From NCBI RefSeq assembly GCF_001877035.1, contig NZ_CP015756.1, forward strand, positions 2,781,001 through 2,845,000: DNA of 64,000 nucleotides, read 5' to 3'. Below, one piece after another: positions 44,961 through 55,503 of the stretch. The translations under genes were made by a program, and so were the position numbers. The DNA comes from Clostridium estertheticum subsp. estertheticum (GTDB lineage Bacteria; Bacillota; Clostridia; Clostridiales; Clostridiaceae). Positions within the stretch are counted from its first letter, which is position 1; each line of letters begins with the position of its first letter. The notes under the pieces are model-generated. The model was not told where the DNA came from. It saw nothing but the letters and a program-made list of their open reading frames with translations, and did not search any database.

Positions 44961-45521
44961 TTATCGCTTCATCAATACTGCTTTTATAAAATCATTAACA
45001 TATTTGTTTTCTTCAAGCTTATCCTGTACTTTACTTTTCCATTCCTCTTTTTTTAATAAACCCGGTAAATCTCGCCCATACCACTTTTCAACATCCAAGC
45101 GTGAGACTTTATATGCTGAACCAGTAAAGTTGTAATTTATTACTTGAAGATTCTCAATTAGAGCAAATGCAACAGTAGAATTGTATATCAAAGCTTTATT
45201 CACCTTATTCTCATTAATATTTGCTACAGTATCATTATATTTTACTTCTGCTGTTAACTTATTCGGAAATAACTCAAAAGACATTTTAATATTACTTAAA
45301 GGCAATTTGTGAAATATATTAACTATATCGCTCGAATTACCCATATATTTATTCCTATATTTTGTAACACTATTTATGTCATGTGTTATAGGATTTTGCT
45401 GCTGCAGCATATACTGATTATTTTTCTGATTATTCCTTGGTATAACAATAAACTGAACCAATCCAAATAAAACTATCCCCATTATTGCTAAACCGATTAT
45501 TACATTATTCCTCGTTTTCAT
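44961..45521 (-). CDS. Membrane-anchored protein in the PadR operon, unrecognised
   Basis: About 186 residues. An N-terminal helix (IIGLAIMGIVLFGLVQFIVI) is followed by about 160 extracellular residues with no Cys. RYRNKYMGNSSDIV-like segment: TKYRNKYMGNSSDIVNIF. The frame WYGRDLPGLLKKEEWKSKV is conserved-looking. DUF4825-like proteins share KYVGNN...I...LP, so that family is possible. The start at 45521 lies inside the previous gene and follows GGTGAAG; 45539 is an alternative. Confidence 0.65.
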   Translation of the reverse strand: MKTRNNVIIGLAIMGIVLFGLVQFIVIPRNNQKNNQYMLQQQNPITHDINSVTKYRNKYMGNSSDIVNIFHKLPLSNIKMSFELFPNKLTAEVKYNDTVANINENKVNKALIYNSTVAFALIENLQVINYNFTGSAYKVSRLDVEKWYGRDLPGLLKKEEWKSKVQDKLEENKYVNDFIKAVLMKR

Positions 45522-46194
45522 TGTCTTCACCAACCTCATATTTCAATATTAGTTTTGGAGCTAAATTAAAAATCAATGGAATTATGACTGAAATAAGTGG
45601 ACTTCCGTATCCTATTGCCAATTCAGCAAATTGATATGGACCTCGTATACTAATGGGTCTTGAGAACCAAATGTTACTTCCAAACTGGATTGCAGTGGTA
45701 AAAAGAGTATAAACTACAATAAACAATAACCACATAATCCAAGAAATTTTTCTGGCTTTAAACGCCGATTGTATATTAATAAATGATTTACACTTACGAT
45801 ACTCAGATTCTTTTTTTGAGTTTAATAGGCAATACTTTATTCCAATTACAATACTGCATATAAAAAGAAATATATTTAATATAAATCCTACTCTAATAAT
45901 TAAACCAGGTATTGTTATTATCCATGCTATTATAGAATAAAGTAAAACTATTTGCATATATTCAAGACTATATTTATTTATAAATACTTTTCTGTTCCCG
46001 TCAATAAGGTAATCTATGCTGTTAATGCTTCCTTTAGCTTTTTTAATAGCTTCGTTGTGATCCATACCATTTGCAGTTAAATCGGCTACCTTTGCTTCAA
46101 GGTTACTTAAAACCTCATATTTTAACTCGTTAATCTGTTTACTTGATTTATACTTGCTAAAAATACTATCAACATGATTTTTTAAACTATTCAT
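45505..46194 (-). CDS. Membrane protein with N-terminal permease prefix (HAAS-like) domain
   Basis: A 229-residue protein. Residues 1-65 are a soluble helical region with the prefix-domain pattern (EVLSNLEAKVADLTANGMDH, EAIKKAKGSI), and the rest holds five to six transmembrane helices. Proteins of this kind typically follow a PadR gene, as here (5-base gap). The PadR product probably controls it. Function is unknown. Confidence 0.8.
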   Translation of the reverse strand: MNSLKNHVDSIFSKYKSSKQINELKYEVLSNLEAKVADLTANGMDHNEAIKKAKGSINSIDYLIDGNRKVFINKYSLEYMQIVLLYSIIAWIITIPGLIIRVGFILNIFLFICSIVIGIKYCLLNSKKESEYRKCKSFINIQSAFKARKISWIMWLLFIVVYTLFTTAIQFGSNIWFSRPISIRGPYQFAELAIGYGSPLISVIIPLIFNLAPKLILKYEVGEDNENEE

Positions 46195-46199
46195 CCCCC

Positions 46200-46541
46200 T
46201 TATACCTCCCTTTTAATAAGTTTATCTATTAAATCTCTTGCTATCTTCCAAGCTAAAAGTGATTTTTCATAATTTTCTTTACCAAGTTCTGTAATCCTAT
46301 AATACTTTCTTCTGCCCCCCTGACTTTCACTTCCCCAATAAGACTCAATAAGTTTTTGTGCTTCAAGCCTCTTTAAACTTGTATACAATGAAGGTTCTTT
46401 TAATTCGTATTCGCCTTCACTATTTTTTGAAATAGCTTTAATGATTTCATATCCATAGTTATCTCCATCACATATTACTCGAAGTATTATCGAATCAATG
46501 TTACCACGAATTAATTCACTACTGATATTGATTTTATCCAT
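46200..46541 (-). CDS. PadR-family transcriptional regulator
   Basis: About 113 residues. The winged helix has LIRGNIDSIILRVICDGDNY and GYEIIKAISKNSEGEYEL, LYTSLKRLEAQKLIESYW, and GGRRKYYRITELG in the wing. The ATG at 46541 follows GAGGTG by 6 bases; the GTG at 46550 is less likely. It heads an operon of three membrane proteins and probably represses it. Confidence 0.93.
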   Translation of the reverse strand: MDKINISSELIRGNIDSIILRVICDGDNYGYEIIKAISKNSEGEYELKEPSLYTSLKRLEAQKLIESYWGSESQGGRRKYYRITELGKENYEKSLLAWKIARDLIDKLIKREV

Positions 46542-46768
46542 TATCTTCACCTCGTAATTATACTTTAGCGCATATTACTATGTGTGTCAATGTAATATGT
46601 ATCATATACTAATTAGTTCATATGAAATGCAGTTTAAATATCTAGTTGTTACAAACCGTTTCCAATTATATTACCTTCACATTGATGCTATCGAACATTC
46701 TTTAAAATGAAACAACATTCAATTCATGGTAATTATGGTATAATTAAATATATCTTTATTTGATTTCT

Positions 46769-46915
46769 GATATTGCATTTAAATATTTAAATGATGGAAA
46801 AGTAAAAACTACTTCAGGTTGACTGGGATCAACAGGTTCAATACTTGATAAGGAAGGTTATAAAAGTTTTGGCAGCAGCTGTGGGATGTTGGGAGTGGTT
46901 ATGTTTTTAGTATAG
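46769..46915 (+). pseudogene. Decayed coding fragment, unrecognised
   Basis: One frame reads DIAFKYLNDGKVKTTSG, an in-frame TGA, then LGSTGSILDKEGYKSFGSS and GMLGVVMFLV before TAG. The composition looks protein-coding, but there is no start and a stop interrupts it. No family recognised. Confidence 0.35.
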
Positions 46916-46967
46916 CTGCAGATATAACTTATACAATTTAATGGAATGGATAGAAAGGAGGATTGAT

Positions 46968-47147
46968 ATGGAAATTAACCTTTTAAGAATTTTTTTTACA
47001 CTTGTTAACATTGCTATATTAGTTGCATTTATAATAGGAATATATAAAGCAATACAAAGTTTTAAAGATTTTGTTAATAGAAGTAAGAGTATGGAGAAGA
47101 AGATAGATATTATTTTAGACAAATTAGAAAATAAAAAAGATAATTAA
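46968..47147 (+). CDS. Small single-pass membrane protein with coiled-coil tail
   Basis: About 59 residues. One transmembrane helix (residues 5-28) is followed by a basic linker and a short coiled coil (SMEKKIDIILDKLENKK). AAAGGAGG lies 6 bases before the ATG at 46968; the open frame above it lacks a site. It resembles the DUF4083-type small membrane proteins. Function unknown. Confidence 0.75.
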   Translation: MEINLLRIFFTLVNIAILVAFIIGIYKAIQSFKDFVNRSKSMEKKIDIILDKLENKKDN

Positions 47148-47165
47148 TATTCAAAGTTGCATATA

Positions 47166-47190
47166 AGAGGAGTCATTTATAGTCTCCTCT
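47166..47190. terminator. Weak hairpin between convergent genes
   Basis: AGAGGAG/CTCCTCT arms of 7 bp with an 11-base loop, 18 bases past the small membrane protein gene. No T-run. Confidence 0.35.
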
Positions 47191-47232
47191 CATAATTGCA
47201 AATGTTCTTTTAGTGTTAATAAGTTGAGTGCT

Positions 47233-48102
47233 TTAATCTATTCTAGGATTAGAAATTTTACTTTTAAATACTTTCGTACTATCTGAAGCACTTATCCATA
47301 CCCTATGTAATGAAAATATACCATTCTTTTTAGATGACCAGCCCTTTTCAGTGGTGAAAGCCATTTTGTAACCAGCTTCTTTCAATGATTCAATTGCACT
47401 TTTGTTGTACCCACCATAAGGATATGCAAAGAAATTTATTGTTTTATTTAATGTTTTTTCAAGATATTTTTTAGATTGATTTAACGTTTTTAGTTGGTTA
47501 TCCTTAGAAATTAATTTTAAATTATCATGATGTACAGTATGGCTTTCTATATCTATACCAGATTTGTCCATTTCAATAAGTTGTTTAGATGTTAGCATGT
47601 TGCTATGTACATCAGTAAGAGAAGTAATAACAAAAATTGTTGCTTTAAATTTATATTTTTTTAGGATAGGAAACATAGCAGTATAATTATTATCATATCC
47701 ATCATCAAAAGTAATTACTACTGATTTTCTAGGTATTGGGGTATTATTCATAAGATACTCATACAAATTTGTAAGTGTTATAGTATAATAACCATTATCC
47801 TTTAAATATTTCATTTGCTCCTCAAATTTTTTAATCGGAATACAAATGGGATTACCTTTTTCATAGCTAATTGAATGGTACTCTAGAACTGGGATACTCT
47901 TACCATAAGGTTTAATATCAGTAGTATTATCAAACCCAGGTATTGCAGCGCTTTCAATTGGTTTAGCTTTAATTACAGGTGCAGCTACAACAGTTGGTTT
48001 AACAGGGTTTGTTTGTTTTATTGTAGTAGTTGTAGCTCTTGAACACCCAACGATAGAGAGTATAAAAATAAAGATAAATATTAAAGATAATTTCTTTTTC
48101 AT
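47233..48102 (-). CDS. Lipoprotein polysaccharide deacetylase (NodB domain)
   Basis: A 289-residue lipoprotein with lipobox SIVGC (Cys20) and a Pro/Ala/Val-rich linker (about 25-60). The NodB domain has VITFDDGYDNNY, ESHTVHHDNL and FAYPYGGYN, so all metal ligands are present. PVLEYHSISY precedes it, as in PdaC/IcaB-like enzymes. It acts outside the membrane on a wall or surface glycan. It is related to the enzyme at 37935 but lipid-anchored. AAAGGAG ribosome site. Confidence 0.93.
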   Translation of the reverse strand: MKKKLSLIFIFIFILSIVGCSRATTTTIKQTNPVKPTVVAAPVIKAKPIESAAIPGFDNTTDIKPYGKSIPVLEYHSISYEKGNPICIPIKKFEEQMKYLKDNGYYTITLTNLYEYLMNNTPIPRKSVVITFDDGYDNNYTAMFPILKKYKFKATIFVITSLTDVHSNMLTSKQLIEMDKSGIDIESHTVHHDNLKLISKDNQLKTLNQSKKYLEKTLNKTINFFAYPYGGYNKSAIESLKEAGYKMAFTTEKGWSSKKNGIFSLHRVWISASDSTKVFKSKISNPRID

Positions 48103-48267
48103 AGCAATCTACTCCTTTTTACTATATTTTCATTAAATAGCATAATTCAATATCCGTTACTTATTATATAATATTTTATAAATATATACAATTCAATATT
48201 TAAGACATAAAACGTCATTATTTAGACATAAAAAGATGTTAAAGTAGCTCTTAATTAATTATTATAT

Positions 48268-48306
48268 AAAAAACGAACCCAATAACACTTAATTGTTATT
48301 GGGTTC
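48268..48306 (-). terminator. Rho-independent terminator of the MYG1-family gene
   Basis: Perfect 13-bp arms GAACCCAATAACA/TGTTATTGGGTTC with a 6-base loop, then TTTTTT on the minus strand, 13 bases past the stop. Confidence 0.9.
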
Positions 48307-48318
48307 ATTATATAAATT

Positions 48319-49215
48319 TTAAATTGATAATTTTGCTATTTTTAGAGCACTCGTGAGGCTTTTAGTTGATGCTATGAACCCTGCCTTGTGACAAAAGATA
48401 GCATCATCTATTTTTATTATTGAATTTATCTCCTCACTTGATTTTCCTCTAATTGACTCAACTAAATCTTTTCTTGCTTCAAAAGTCCCTGAAGTTTTCT
48501 TTACGGTTTGGATCTTATACTCCGCGTTATTATCCCCAGGCGAAATAACAAACAATACCTCACTGTTTATATCTATTTTAAATAGCTGCTGAAGCCAAGG
48601 GCAACCATTTTTCAAAACCATTATTTCATTAACCTCTCTATTTTCAAAACCCTTATTTACTATATCTCTCGCTTTTATAACAGAAACTTGTCTACTTATT
48701 ATTCGTTTTATAACAACAATTGCAAATCCTACCGCTTCTTCAAATGCATCATCTTTGGATGAGTCATCATCCCATGTAGGATTAAAATTTTGTATAATAT
48801 CACTTATTGAAGTTACTTTAAATTCCGATTTAGAATCTATGCCATTATCTATAGCATCAATTCCCTGCACTAAAGTTTTATCAATATAATCAAAAATTGA
48901 TATTATATCATCTTCATCAAACTCGGAATTAAACTTTTGTATTACTCTAGAACCGAACTCTCTCCAAACTAGGCCTGACGCGGCATATGGAATATTATTT
49001 TCTCTTATTTCTTTATCTAACTGATGGTGATCAAATTCCCCAAGAGATATGTCATAAACAAAATCTAATTTTTTAAGTACCTCTTCATCCCTTGTTCTGA
49101 TTACCTTTATATCTCCTAATAATAATCTAAGTATAGCTGTAGCCATAACATCATCCGCATGAAATTTGCCACTATGTGTTCCTAAAGTTTTAATATTATT
49201 TTCATTTATCATCAT
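48319..49215 (-). CDS. MYG1-family (UPF0160) DHH-like phosphoesterase
   Basis: A 298-residue protein. THSGKFHADDVMATAIL (metal-binding His and Asp), GEFDHHQL (the DHH-like motif) and the AASGLVWREFG segment define the MYG1/UPF0160 family. Eukaryotic MYG1 is a 3'-5' RNA exonuclease; bacterial members are little studied, so nuclease activity is inferred. Full length. It lies downstream of hfq on the same strand, separated by the folded element at 49303. Confidence 0.92.
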   Translation of the reverse strand: MMINENNIKTLGTHSGKFHADDVMATAILRLLLGDIKVIRTRDEEVLKKLDFVYDISLGEFDHHQLDKEIRENNIPYAASGLVWREFGSRVIQKFNSEFDEDDIISIFDYIDKTLVQGIDAIDNGIDSKSEFKVTSISDIIQNFNPTWDDDSSKDDAFEEAVGFAIVVIKRIISRQVSVIKARDIVNKGFENREVNEIMVLKNGCPWLQQLFKIDINSEVLFVISPGDNNAEYKIQTVKKTSGTFEARKDLVESIRGKSSEEINSIIKIDDAIFCHKAGFIASTKSLTSALKIAKLSI

Positions 49216-49302
49216 TTACCTCTTTCATATTTAATATTTATAGTATGAATAACCATTTTAAAAAATAAAGCCTCAAGCTAGTTTACTCTAACCTTAGGCC
49301 TT

Positions 49303-49408
49303 TAACGACATTTCAGAAGGAAAGTCTCCCACTTCTATAAGTGGGAATTAACTATCTTAGCAGAAATAAAACTTCAGTGGGAGTATAACTCTCCTTCTGA
49401 AGTCGTTA
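49303..49408. repeat. Folded 106-bp element between hfq and the MYG1 gene (MITE or structured RNA)
   Basis: Outer arms TAACGACATTTCAGAAGGA (49303-49321) and TCCTTCTGAAGTCGTTA (49392-49408) pair over 17 of 17 bases of the shorter arm with a 2-base bulge. Inside, CTCCCACT (49326-49333) can pair with AGTGGG at 49340-49345 (local hairpin) or with AGTGGGAG at 49376-49383. There is no ORF and no T-run. The shape suggests a small mobile element remnant or a folding RNA. Confidence 0.6.
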
Positions 49409-49451
49409 ATATGCAGCTCCGCAGGAGATGATTAAATAACATACTATAACT

Positions 49452-49685
49452 TTAAATCTCTTCACTCCCTAGTAATATTGGATTAAGTGGAGTTATCGTA
49501 GAAATAGCATGTTTATATACCATCATTTGTTTCTCGTCGCAGTTTAATACTACAGTGAACGTATCAAACCCAGTTATATTTCCCTTTAATTGAAAACCAT
49601 TTATCAGATACAAAGTAACTTGCATTTTAGTCTTTCTTGCCTCATTTAAAAATATATCTTGCAGATTATTAGTAAATTTGCTCAC
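49452..49685 (-). CDS. hfq: RNA chaperone Hfq
   Basis: A 77-residue Sm-like protein that forms a hexameric ring and helps small RNAs pair with mRNAs. Sm1 is in [20 protein letters not shown], and Sm2 is [12 protein letters not shown] (YKHA). [13 protein letters not shown] is the N-terminal helix. I start at the GTG at 49685, preceded by GGAGG; the open frame above it adds 14 unlike residues. It follows miaA, the usual miaA-hfq order. Confidence 0.96.
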   Translation of the reverse strand: MSKFTNNLQDIFLNEARKTKMQVTLYLINGFQLKGNITGFDTFTVVLNCDEKQMMVYKHAISTITPLNPILLGSEEI

Positions 49686-49736
49686 AAATATTCCTCCACA
49701 ATTGTATTTTAATTTTATAAAAAGCACTCATTAATA

Positions 49737-50669
49737 CTAATTCAAAAGGATTAATTTACTCTTTATGTAGTCTACAATCTCATCATCACTACTAAAATCA
49801 TCTTTATTAATCCAGTTTACTCTTGGATCTTTTCTAAACCAAGTAAGTTGCCTTTTAGCATAATTTCTACTTCCTTGTTTAATCTTCTCTACAGCCTCAT
49901 TTAAGGATATTTCATCATTTAAGTAATATAATATCTCTTTGTAACCTATACCCTTCATTGACTGCATATCTGCATTATAGCCCATTTTCTTTAATTTTAT
50001 AACTTCATCAACTAAATTATTTTTCATCATAATATCTACGCGTAAATTTATCCTATTATATAATTTCTGTCTATCCATATTTAATACAAAATAATGTACA
50101 TTATAAGGAATATCCAAAATGTCTTGCTCCTTTGCAAACTCACTCATAGGTTTACCACTGACCTTGTATACTTCTAAAGCTCTAATAACTCTTTTCAAAT
50201 CATTAGGATATAGTTTATTGTATGTTTTTTCATCAATGTCTCTAAGTAAGTTATGGACATATTCTTTCCCATTTTCTTCTGCAAGTTTTGTAAGATACTC
50301 TCTGTATGAGTCATCTTTATTTGTATCAGCAAAACTGTAATTATAAATTAAAGAATTTATATAAAACCCAGTTCCACCAACGAGCATTGGGAGTTTATTT
50401 TTGTCAGTTATATCGCAAATGGCCTTCTCTGATCTTTCTTTAAAATCGGCTACACTAAAAGCAACACTTGGCTCTATTATATCCAATAAATGATGAGGAA
50501 TTCCCCTCATCTCCTCAAATGAAATCTTAGCAGATCCAACATCCATATATTTATATATTTGCATTGAATCAGCTGATATAATCTCCCCATTTAGCTCTTG
50601 TGCAAGTTTTATAGATATTTCTGTTTTGCCAATACCTGTAGGCCCTGCTAAAATAAATAAATCTTTCAT
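49737..50669 (-). CDS. miaA: tRNA dimethylallyltransferase
   Basis: A 310-residue enzyme that transfers dimethylallyl to A37 of UNN-reading tRNAs. The P-loop is GPTGIGKTE at about 8-16, [18 protein letters not shown] holds the catalytic Asp, and [13 protein letters not shown] and [14 protein letters not shown] are further signatures. MiaB, encoded at 55504, later methylthiolates the same base. The gene starts 13 bases after mutL, so mutS-mutL-miaA-hfq probably share a transcript. Confidence 0.97.
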   Translation of the reverse strand: MKDLFILAGPTGIGKTEISIKLAQELNGEIISADSMQIYKYMDVGSAKISFEEMRGIPHHLLDIIEPSVAFSVADFKERSEKAICDITDKNKLPMLVGGTGFYINSLIYNYSFADTNKDDSYREYLTKLAEENGKEYVHNLLRDIDEKTYNKLYPNDLKRVIRALEVYKVSGKPMSEFAKEQDILDIPYNVHYFVLNMDRQKLYNRINLRVDIMMKNNLVDEVIKLKKMGYNADMQSMKGIGYKEILYYLNDEISLNEAVEKIKQGSRNYAKRQLTWFRKDPRVNWINKDDFSSDDEIVDYIKSKLILLN

Positions 50670-50682
50670 ATTTTCACCTTTT

Positions 50683-52656
50683 CTATTGTATTCTTTTAAA
50701 CTTTTTTTCTAATTCATTAAGTGTAATTTTTATTATTGTAGGTCTTCCATGTGGACAAGTAAAAGGTTCATCAATGTATCTTAGATCATTAATTAATTTA
50801 TTCATTTCTAAATCTGATAACAGATTATTAGCCTTTACAGCTGCTTTACATGCAAGCGTTGCTATACGAGTATATTTAATTTGTATTGTTTCACCACTAC
50901 CCATATTTTTTAAGTTATCTAATATCTCATTAAAAAGATTTTTAATATCTGGTTTTCCGAGTATTATAGGAACTTCCTTTATACTAATTGTATTTTCTCC
51001 AAATTCAATAATATTAAAACCAGTATTATTAAACACAACTACATTTTCACTATAATAAGCATAATCATCCACGCTTAGTTCTATTACAGTTGGTACTAAT
51101 AAAATTTGAGACACCACCTGGGCGTTTTTAATTTCTTTTTTATATGTCTCAAATAATACTTTTTCATGAGCTGCATGTTGATCAATTAAGTAAAGTTCAT
51201 TATATGCCTCACCAATTATATAAGTTTTATTAAATTGTCCTATAATTCGAAGTTCCGGAAACTTTGAAATTCTAGATACTTCGTTTGATGTTGTGATTTC
51301 ACCCGTCTCCTGATTAATATTACCACTTTCTTTGACATTTTCACTTGTGCTTTGCACTCCACTTGCAAATTTACTGCCTGAATTACTTGTAACTTTTGGA
51401 AGGCTTGAATGAGCATAAGAAGATTCCATAAAACTAGAAGCTTCATTTTCATTGTTTTGCCTTTTATATTTAAAGTCTATTGGAATTTGAACACTCTTTT
51501 CCAGTTCTTCTTTGACTTTTTCATCTATAATTATTCTATTAAAATCATAAACATCTTTTTTTATGGTGTTTTTTTCAACTTCTTTTGCACTATTATTTTC
51601 ATTCTCATTTCTTTTTTCATTATTATCATTATTTTTATTATCATCTTCTGTAACATCAAAATTGCCTCTTAGACTATCAGCAATGGCTGTATGAACTGCA
51701 TCAAAAACGAACTTAAATATTGCTTTATCTTCTTGAAATTTAATTTCAGTTTTCTGTGGATGAACATTTATATCTATATATTCCGGGAAAATGTCTAAGA
51801 ATATAACAAAGAACGGAAATTTATTAATAGTCAAAAAAGATTTAAAAGCATTTTCCACCGCAGCTGTAATTAAACCACTTTTAATATACCTTTTGTTAAC
51901 AAAAATACTTTGCCTATTACGGCTTCCACGACTTATCAAAGCATTACCAATATACCCATGTACGGACATTACGTCATTATACTTTTCAAAGCTCGTAATA
52001 TTATCCGCAACCTCTTTGCCATATATGTATCTAATGGTGTCACGAGGCTGCGTAGAACTAAAAGTAGAAAATACCTTTTTATCATTATTTGACAATTTAA
52101 AAGAAATCTCATTATTAGCCAGGGCAAGTCTTCCTAAAATATCCGATATTAAAGCTGATTCTCTTTGTGGTGATTTTAGAAACTTTTGTCTTGCTGGTAC
52201 ATTAAAAAACAAGTCCTTAACTTCTATTGTTGTCCCAACATTACATCCAACTTCTTTAATATATAGTACATCACTCGATGACTGAGATATTTCCATGCCA
52301 AATGGGGACTCTTTTGTTCTACTATTCAATAACGTCCGAGATACTGAAGCAATACTCGGTAATGCTTCTCCCCTAAACCCTAATGAATGTATTTTATATA
52401 TGTCTTCAACATATTTTATTTTACTAGTAGCATGAGGTAAAAAAGCTTTTTCTATATCATCCACATGAATACCCGAGCCATCATCAATTACTTTTATATT
52501 TTTTTGACCGCCCTCTAATATTTCTATAGTAATATTTTTAGCACCTGCATCTATACTATTTTCAACTAATTCCTTTACTACAGATGATGGCCGTTCTACC
52601 ACCTCACCTGCAGCAATTTTATTCGAAGTTTCAACTTCTAATATATTAATTCTCAT
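50683..52656 (-). CDS. mutL: DNA mismatch repair protein MutL
   Basis: A 657-residue GHKL ATPase and likely endonuclease. [28 protein letters not shown] (ATP-binding Asn/Asp), DDGSGI and [16 protein letters not shown] are the ATPase motifs. The charged, low-complexity middle (about 330-450, rich in N, E and K) is the linker. The C-terminal dimerisation domain has [14 protein letters not shown] (the DQHA-x2-E-x4-E endonuclease motif) and CPHGRP. It follows mutS by 41 bases. Confidence 0.97.
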   Translation of the reverse strand: MRINILEVETSNKIAAGEVVERPSSVVKELVENSIDAGAKNITIEILEGGQKNIKVIDDGSGIHVDDIEKAFLPHATSKIKYVEDIYKIHSLGFRGEALPSIASVSRTLLNSRTKESPFGMEISQSSSDVLYIKEVGCNVGTTIEVKDLFFNVPARQKFLKSPQRESALISDILGRLALANNEISFKLSNNDKKVFSTFSSTQPRDTIRYIYGKEVADNITSFEKYNDVMSVHGYIGNALISRGSRNRQSIFVNKRYIKSGLITAAVENAFKSFLTINKFPFFVIFLDIFPEYIDINVHPQKTEIKFQEDKAIFKFVFDAVHTAIADSLRGNFDVTEDDNKNNDNNEKRNENENNSAKEVEKNTIKKDVYDFNRIIIDEKVKEELEKSVQIPIDFKYKRQNNENEASSFMESSYAHSSLPKVTSNSGSKFASGVQSTSENVKESGNINQETGEITTSNEVSRISKFPELRIIGQFNKTYIIGEAYNELYLIDQHAAHEKVLFETYKKEIKNAQVVSQILLVPTVIELSVDDYAYYSENVVVFNNTGFNIIEFGENTISIKEVPIILGKPDIKNLFNEILDNLKNMGSGETIQIKYTRIATLACKAAVKANNLLSDLEMNKLINDLRYIDEPFTCPHGRPTIIKITLNELEKKFKRIQ

Positions 52657-52697
52657 AATAAATCACATCCTTTGCTACTCTTATAATAACTCAGAAA

Positions 52698-55391
52698 TCA
52701 TGATAACAACTTTGCCCTGTTAACTAATTCATATAACTTATTAAAACCATCCATAGGTGTTAGATTAAGAATATTTATATTTTTAATTTCTTTTAATATA
52801 TTATCTTTTTCTATATCTGTAAAGCTTATTTGAGTAACCTCATCTTGCACTATATCAGCTTCATAAGTTACAGCTGATTCTTTCTGCACAATATTTTCTT
52901 CATTAACTTTGCCGCTTGACTTAATAGATTTATCCATTTTTTCAGGTTTCTTGTTAATAAAGTTAATTTCCGTACTAGCATTGTTTTTTTCTAGTGAAGT
53001 TAGGATCTCGTTCGCTCTATTTATTACACCTTTTGGTAATCCTGCAAGTTTAGCTACCTCAATACCATAGGACTCATCAGCTCCTCCAGGTACAATCTTC
53101 CTTAAAAATACAATTTCATTTTCAATTTTCTTCACGGCTACAGAATAATTTTTAACACCCTTAATTATTCCTTCTAGTTTTGTTAACTCGTGATAATGCG
53201 TTGCAAATAAAGTTTTACTCCTTAAATTAGTATTTTTACAAATGTACTCAATTACTGACCAAGCTATACTTAGACCATCATAAGTACTTGTACCTCTGCC
53301 TACCTCATCAAGTAAAACTAAGCTTTTATTGGTTGCATTTTTTAATATATTTGATACTTCCCACATTTCTACCATAAAGGTACTTTTGCCTGCAGCAAGA
53401 TCGTCAGATGCTCCTATTCTTGTAAAGATTTTATCACAGATTGGTATGTCTGCAGACGCACAAGGAACAAAACTTCCCATTTGAGCCATTATAGTTATTA
53501 AGGCTACTTGACGCATATATGTAGATTTACCTGCCATATTAGGCCCTGTTATTAATAATAATTGGTTATCCTTTTCATCCATATATGTATCATTCTCAAT
53601 AAAAGTATTCGTAGGCATCATTTTCTCAACTACAGGGTGTCTTCCGCCGATTATGTTTAAAATCCCCTTTTTATTTATCTTAGGCCTGGTATAATTGTTT
53701 TCTAGAGCGATTGAAGCAAGTGAACTTAAACAATCTATTTCTGATATTAGCTTCGCTGTGTTTTTCATTCTTTCTATATGTTTTTCAATTTCTTCTCGTA
53801 TACCTGTAAATATCTCATATTCTATATTTACTAGCTTATCTTGTGCACCAAGAATCTTATCTTCCATTTCCTTAAGTTCAGGCGTAATATATCTTTCTGC
53901 ATTAGATAAGGTTTGTTTTCTTATATATCTACCCTCTGGAATAGATGGAATATTTAATTTAGTTACTTCAATATAATAACCAAACACTCTGTTGTACCCA
54001 ACTTTTAGTGATTTTATTCCAGTTATTCTTTTTTCATCACTTTCTAAGGTAGCAATCCATTCCTTACCATGAGCCTTAGCAAGCCTTAACTCATCTATTT
54101 CGCCATTAAAACCTTCCTTGATAATATTTCCTTCTTTAATGGAAATAGCTGGGCTGTTTATAATAGACTTCTCTAATATGTTATGTATATCTTGCAAATC
54201 ATCCAATTCTAAATATATCTTATTCATTAATTTACTATTTAACACTGATATAATTGATTTTACTTTTGGTATTTTTTCTATAGAGTTTTTTAGAGAAATA
54301 AGTTCTTTGGCATTGACGTTTTTCGAAGAAATTTTCCCAACTAACCTTTCTATATCATATATATCAACAAGTACATCTTTTAAATCTTCATGGGTCGTTG
54401 TATTATTCTTAATTTCTTCTACAGCCTCTAATCTTTCATCTATCATCTTTTTGTTTATTAAAGGTTGATCCAGCCACTTGCGTAGTCTTCTAGCTCCCAT
54501 CGCAGTATTAGTTCTATCTAATACCCATAATAAAGAACCTTTCTTAGTTTTATCTCTTAAAGTTTCTGTTAGCTCTAAGTTTCTCCTAGAATTTACATCT
54601 AAACTTACATAATCTAAAATATCATAATATTCTAAAGTATCTATATGAGAAAGCGATTTTTTTTGTGTATCTATAATATAGCTAAGTAACCCTGAAATAC
54701 TACTTAGTAAAGTTTGTGAGAAAGTTTTCTCACTATAATTATGAAATTGATTTTTTATTATCTTATCATTTTTAATAATAAAAAAGTCATTTGGGTATGC
54801 AGAATAAGACACGTTAAATCTTTCTTTTATAACATTTAGTATTTCATCAGCTATATCCTCTGAGACAATAATTTCTTTTGGTGTAAACTTTGAAATTTCA
54901 TCTAATATGGTAACAATGTTAAGTTTCGTCTCAGTACAAGTAAATTCACCTGTTGATACATCACAAAAACATAAACCACAAAAATCAGTCTCTTTATTAA
55001 TGTATATGCTCATAATATAATTATTTTTAGTTTCTTCTAAAAACCCAGAATCAGTGTAAGTTCCTGGAGTGATTATTTTAATTACTTCTCTTTTAACGAT
55101 CCCCTTAGCGAGCGCTGGGTCTTCTACTTGTTCGCATATAGCAACCTTATATCCTTTTGCAATTAGCCTTCCTACATATATATTTGCTGCATGATGTGGT
55201 ATTCCGCACATAGGTGCTCTTTTTTCAAGCCCACAATCACGCCCTGTAAGCACAAGTTCGAGTTCTTTTGCTGCAAGCTGTGCATCATCAAAAAACATTT
55301 CATAAAAATCACCTAACCTAAAAAATAAAATGCAATCCTTACATGTTTCCTTTACTTCAAAATATTGTATCATCATTGGAGTTAATGCCAT
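52698..55391 (-). CDS. mutS: DNA mismatch repair protein MutS
   Basis: About 897 residues. Domain I starts at once with MIQYFEVKE and the mismatch-contact motif GDFYEMF (Phe-x-Glu). Clamp and lever domains follow, then the ATPase with Walker [10 protein letters not shown], Walker [18 protein letters not shown] and [10 protein letters not shown] clostridial low-complexity insert (about 800-860, K/E/S-rich) precedes the C-terminal tail. The ATG at 55391 (MALTPMM) has AAGGGG 7 bases before and matches other MutS starts better than 55397. Confidence 0.97.
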   Translation of the reverse strand: MALTPMMIQYFEVKETCKDCILFFRLGDFYEMFFDDAQLAAKELELVLTGRDCGLEKRAPMCGIPHHAANIYVGRLIAKGYKVAICEQVEDPALAKGIVKREVIKIITPGTYTDSGFLEETKNNYIMSIYINKETDFCGLCFCDVSTGEFTCTETKLNIVTILDEISKFTPKEIIVSEDIADEILNVIKERFNVSYSAYPNDFFIIKNDKIIKNQFHNYSEKTFSQTLLSSISGLLSYIIDTQKKSLSHIDTLEYYDILDYVSLDVNSRRNLELTETLRDKTKKGSLLWVLDRTNTAMGARRLRKWLDQPLINKKMIDERLEAVEEIKNNTTTHEDLKDVLVDIYDIERLVGKISSKNVNAKELISLKNSIEKIPKVKSIISVLNSKLMNKIYLELDDLQDIHNILEKSIINSPAISIKEGNIIKEGFNGEIDELRLAKAHGKEWIATLESDEKRITGIKSLKVGYNRVFGYYIEVTKLNIPSIPEGRYIRKQTLSNAERYITPELKEMEDKILGAQDKLVNIEYEIFTGIREEIEKHIERMKNTAKLISEIDCLSSLASIALENNYTRPKINKKGILNIIGGRHPVVEKMMPTNTFIENDTYMDEKDNQLLLITGPNMAGKSTYMRQVALITIMAQMGSFVPCASADIPICDKIFTRIGASDDLAAGKSTFMVEMWEVSNILKNATNKSLVLLDEVGRGTSTYDGLSIAWSVIEYICKNTNLRSKTLFATHYHELTKLEGIIKGVKNYSVAVKKIENEIVFLRKIVPGGADESYGIEVAKLAGLPKGVINRANEILTSLEKNNASTEINFINKKPEKMDKSIKSSGKVNEENIVQKESAVTYEADIVQDEVTQISFTDIEKDNILKEIKNINILNLTPMDGFNKLYELVNRAKLLS

Positions 55392-55503
55392 TGCCATTCC
55401 CCTTTGCTTTTCTCTGTGATTATAAAAATTGCCTTATGCAAATAATTAAATCTTTCTAAATAATCACAGATATTAAATTAGTTACTATAATTTATTTATT
55501 AGT

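Noticed and set aside
49452-49727. 91-residue Hfq starting at 49727
   Set aside because: The GTG at 49685 has GGAGG in place and gives the normal Hfq N-terminus.
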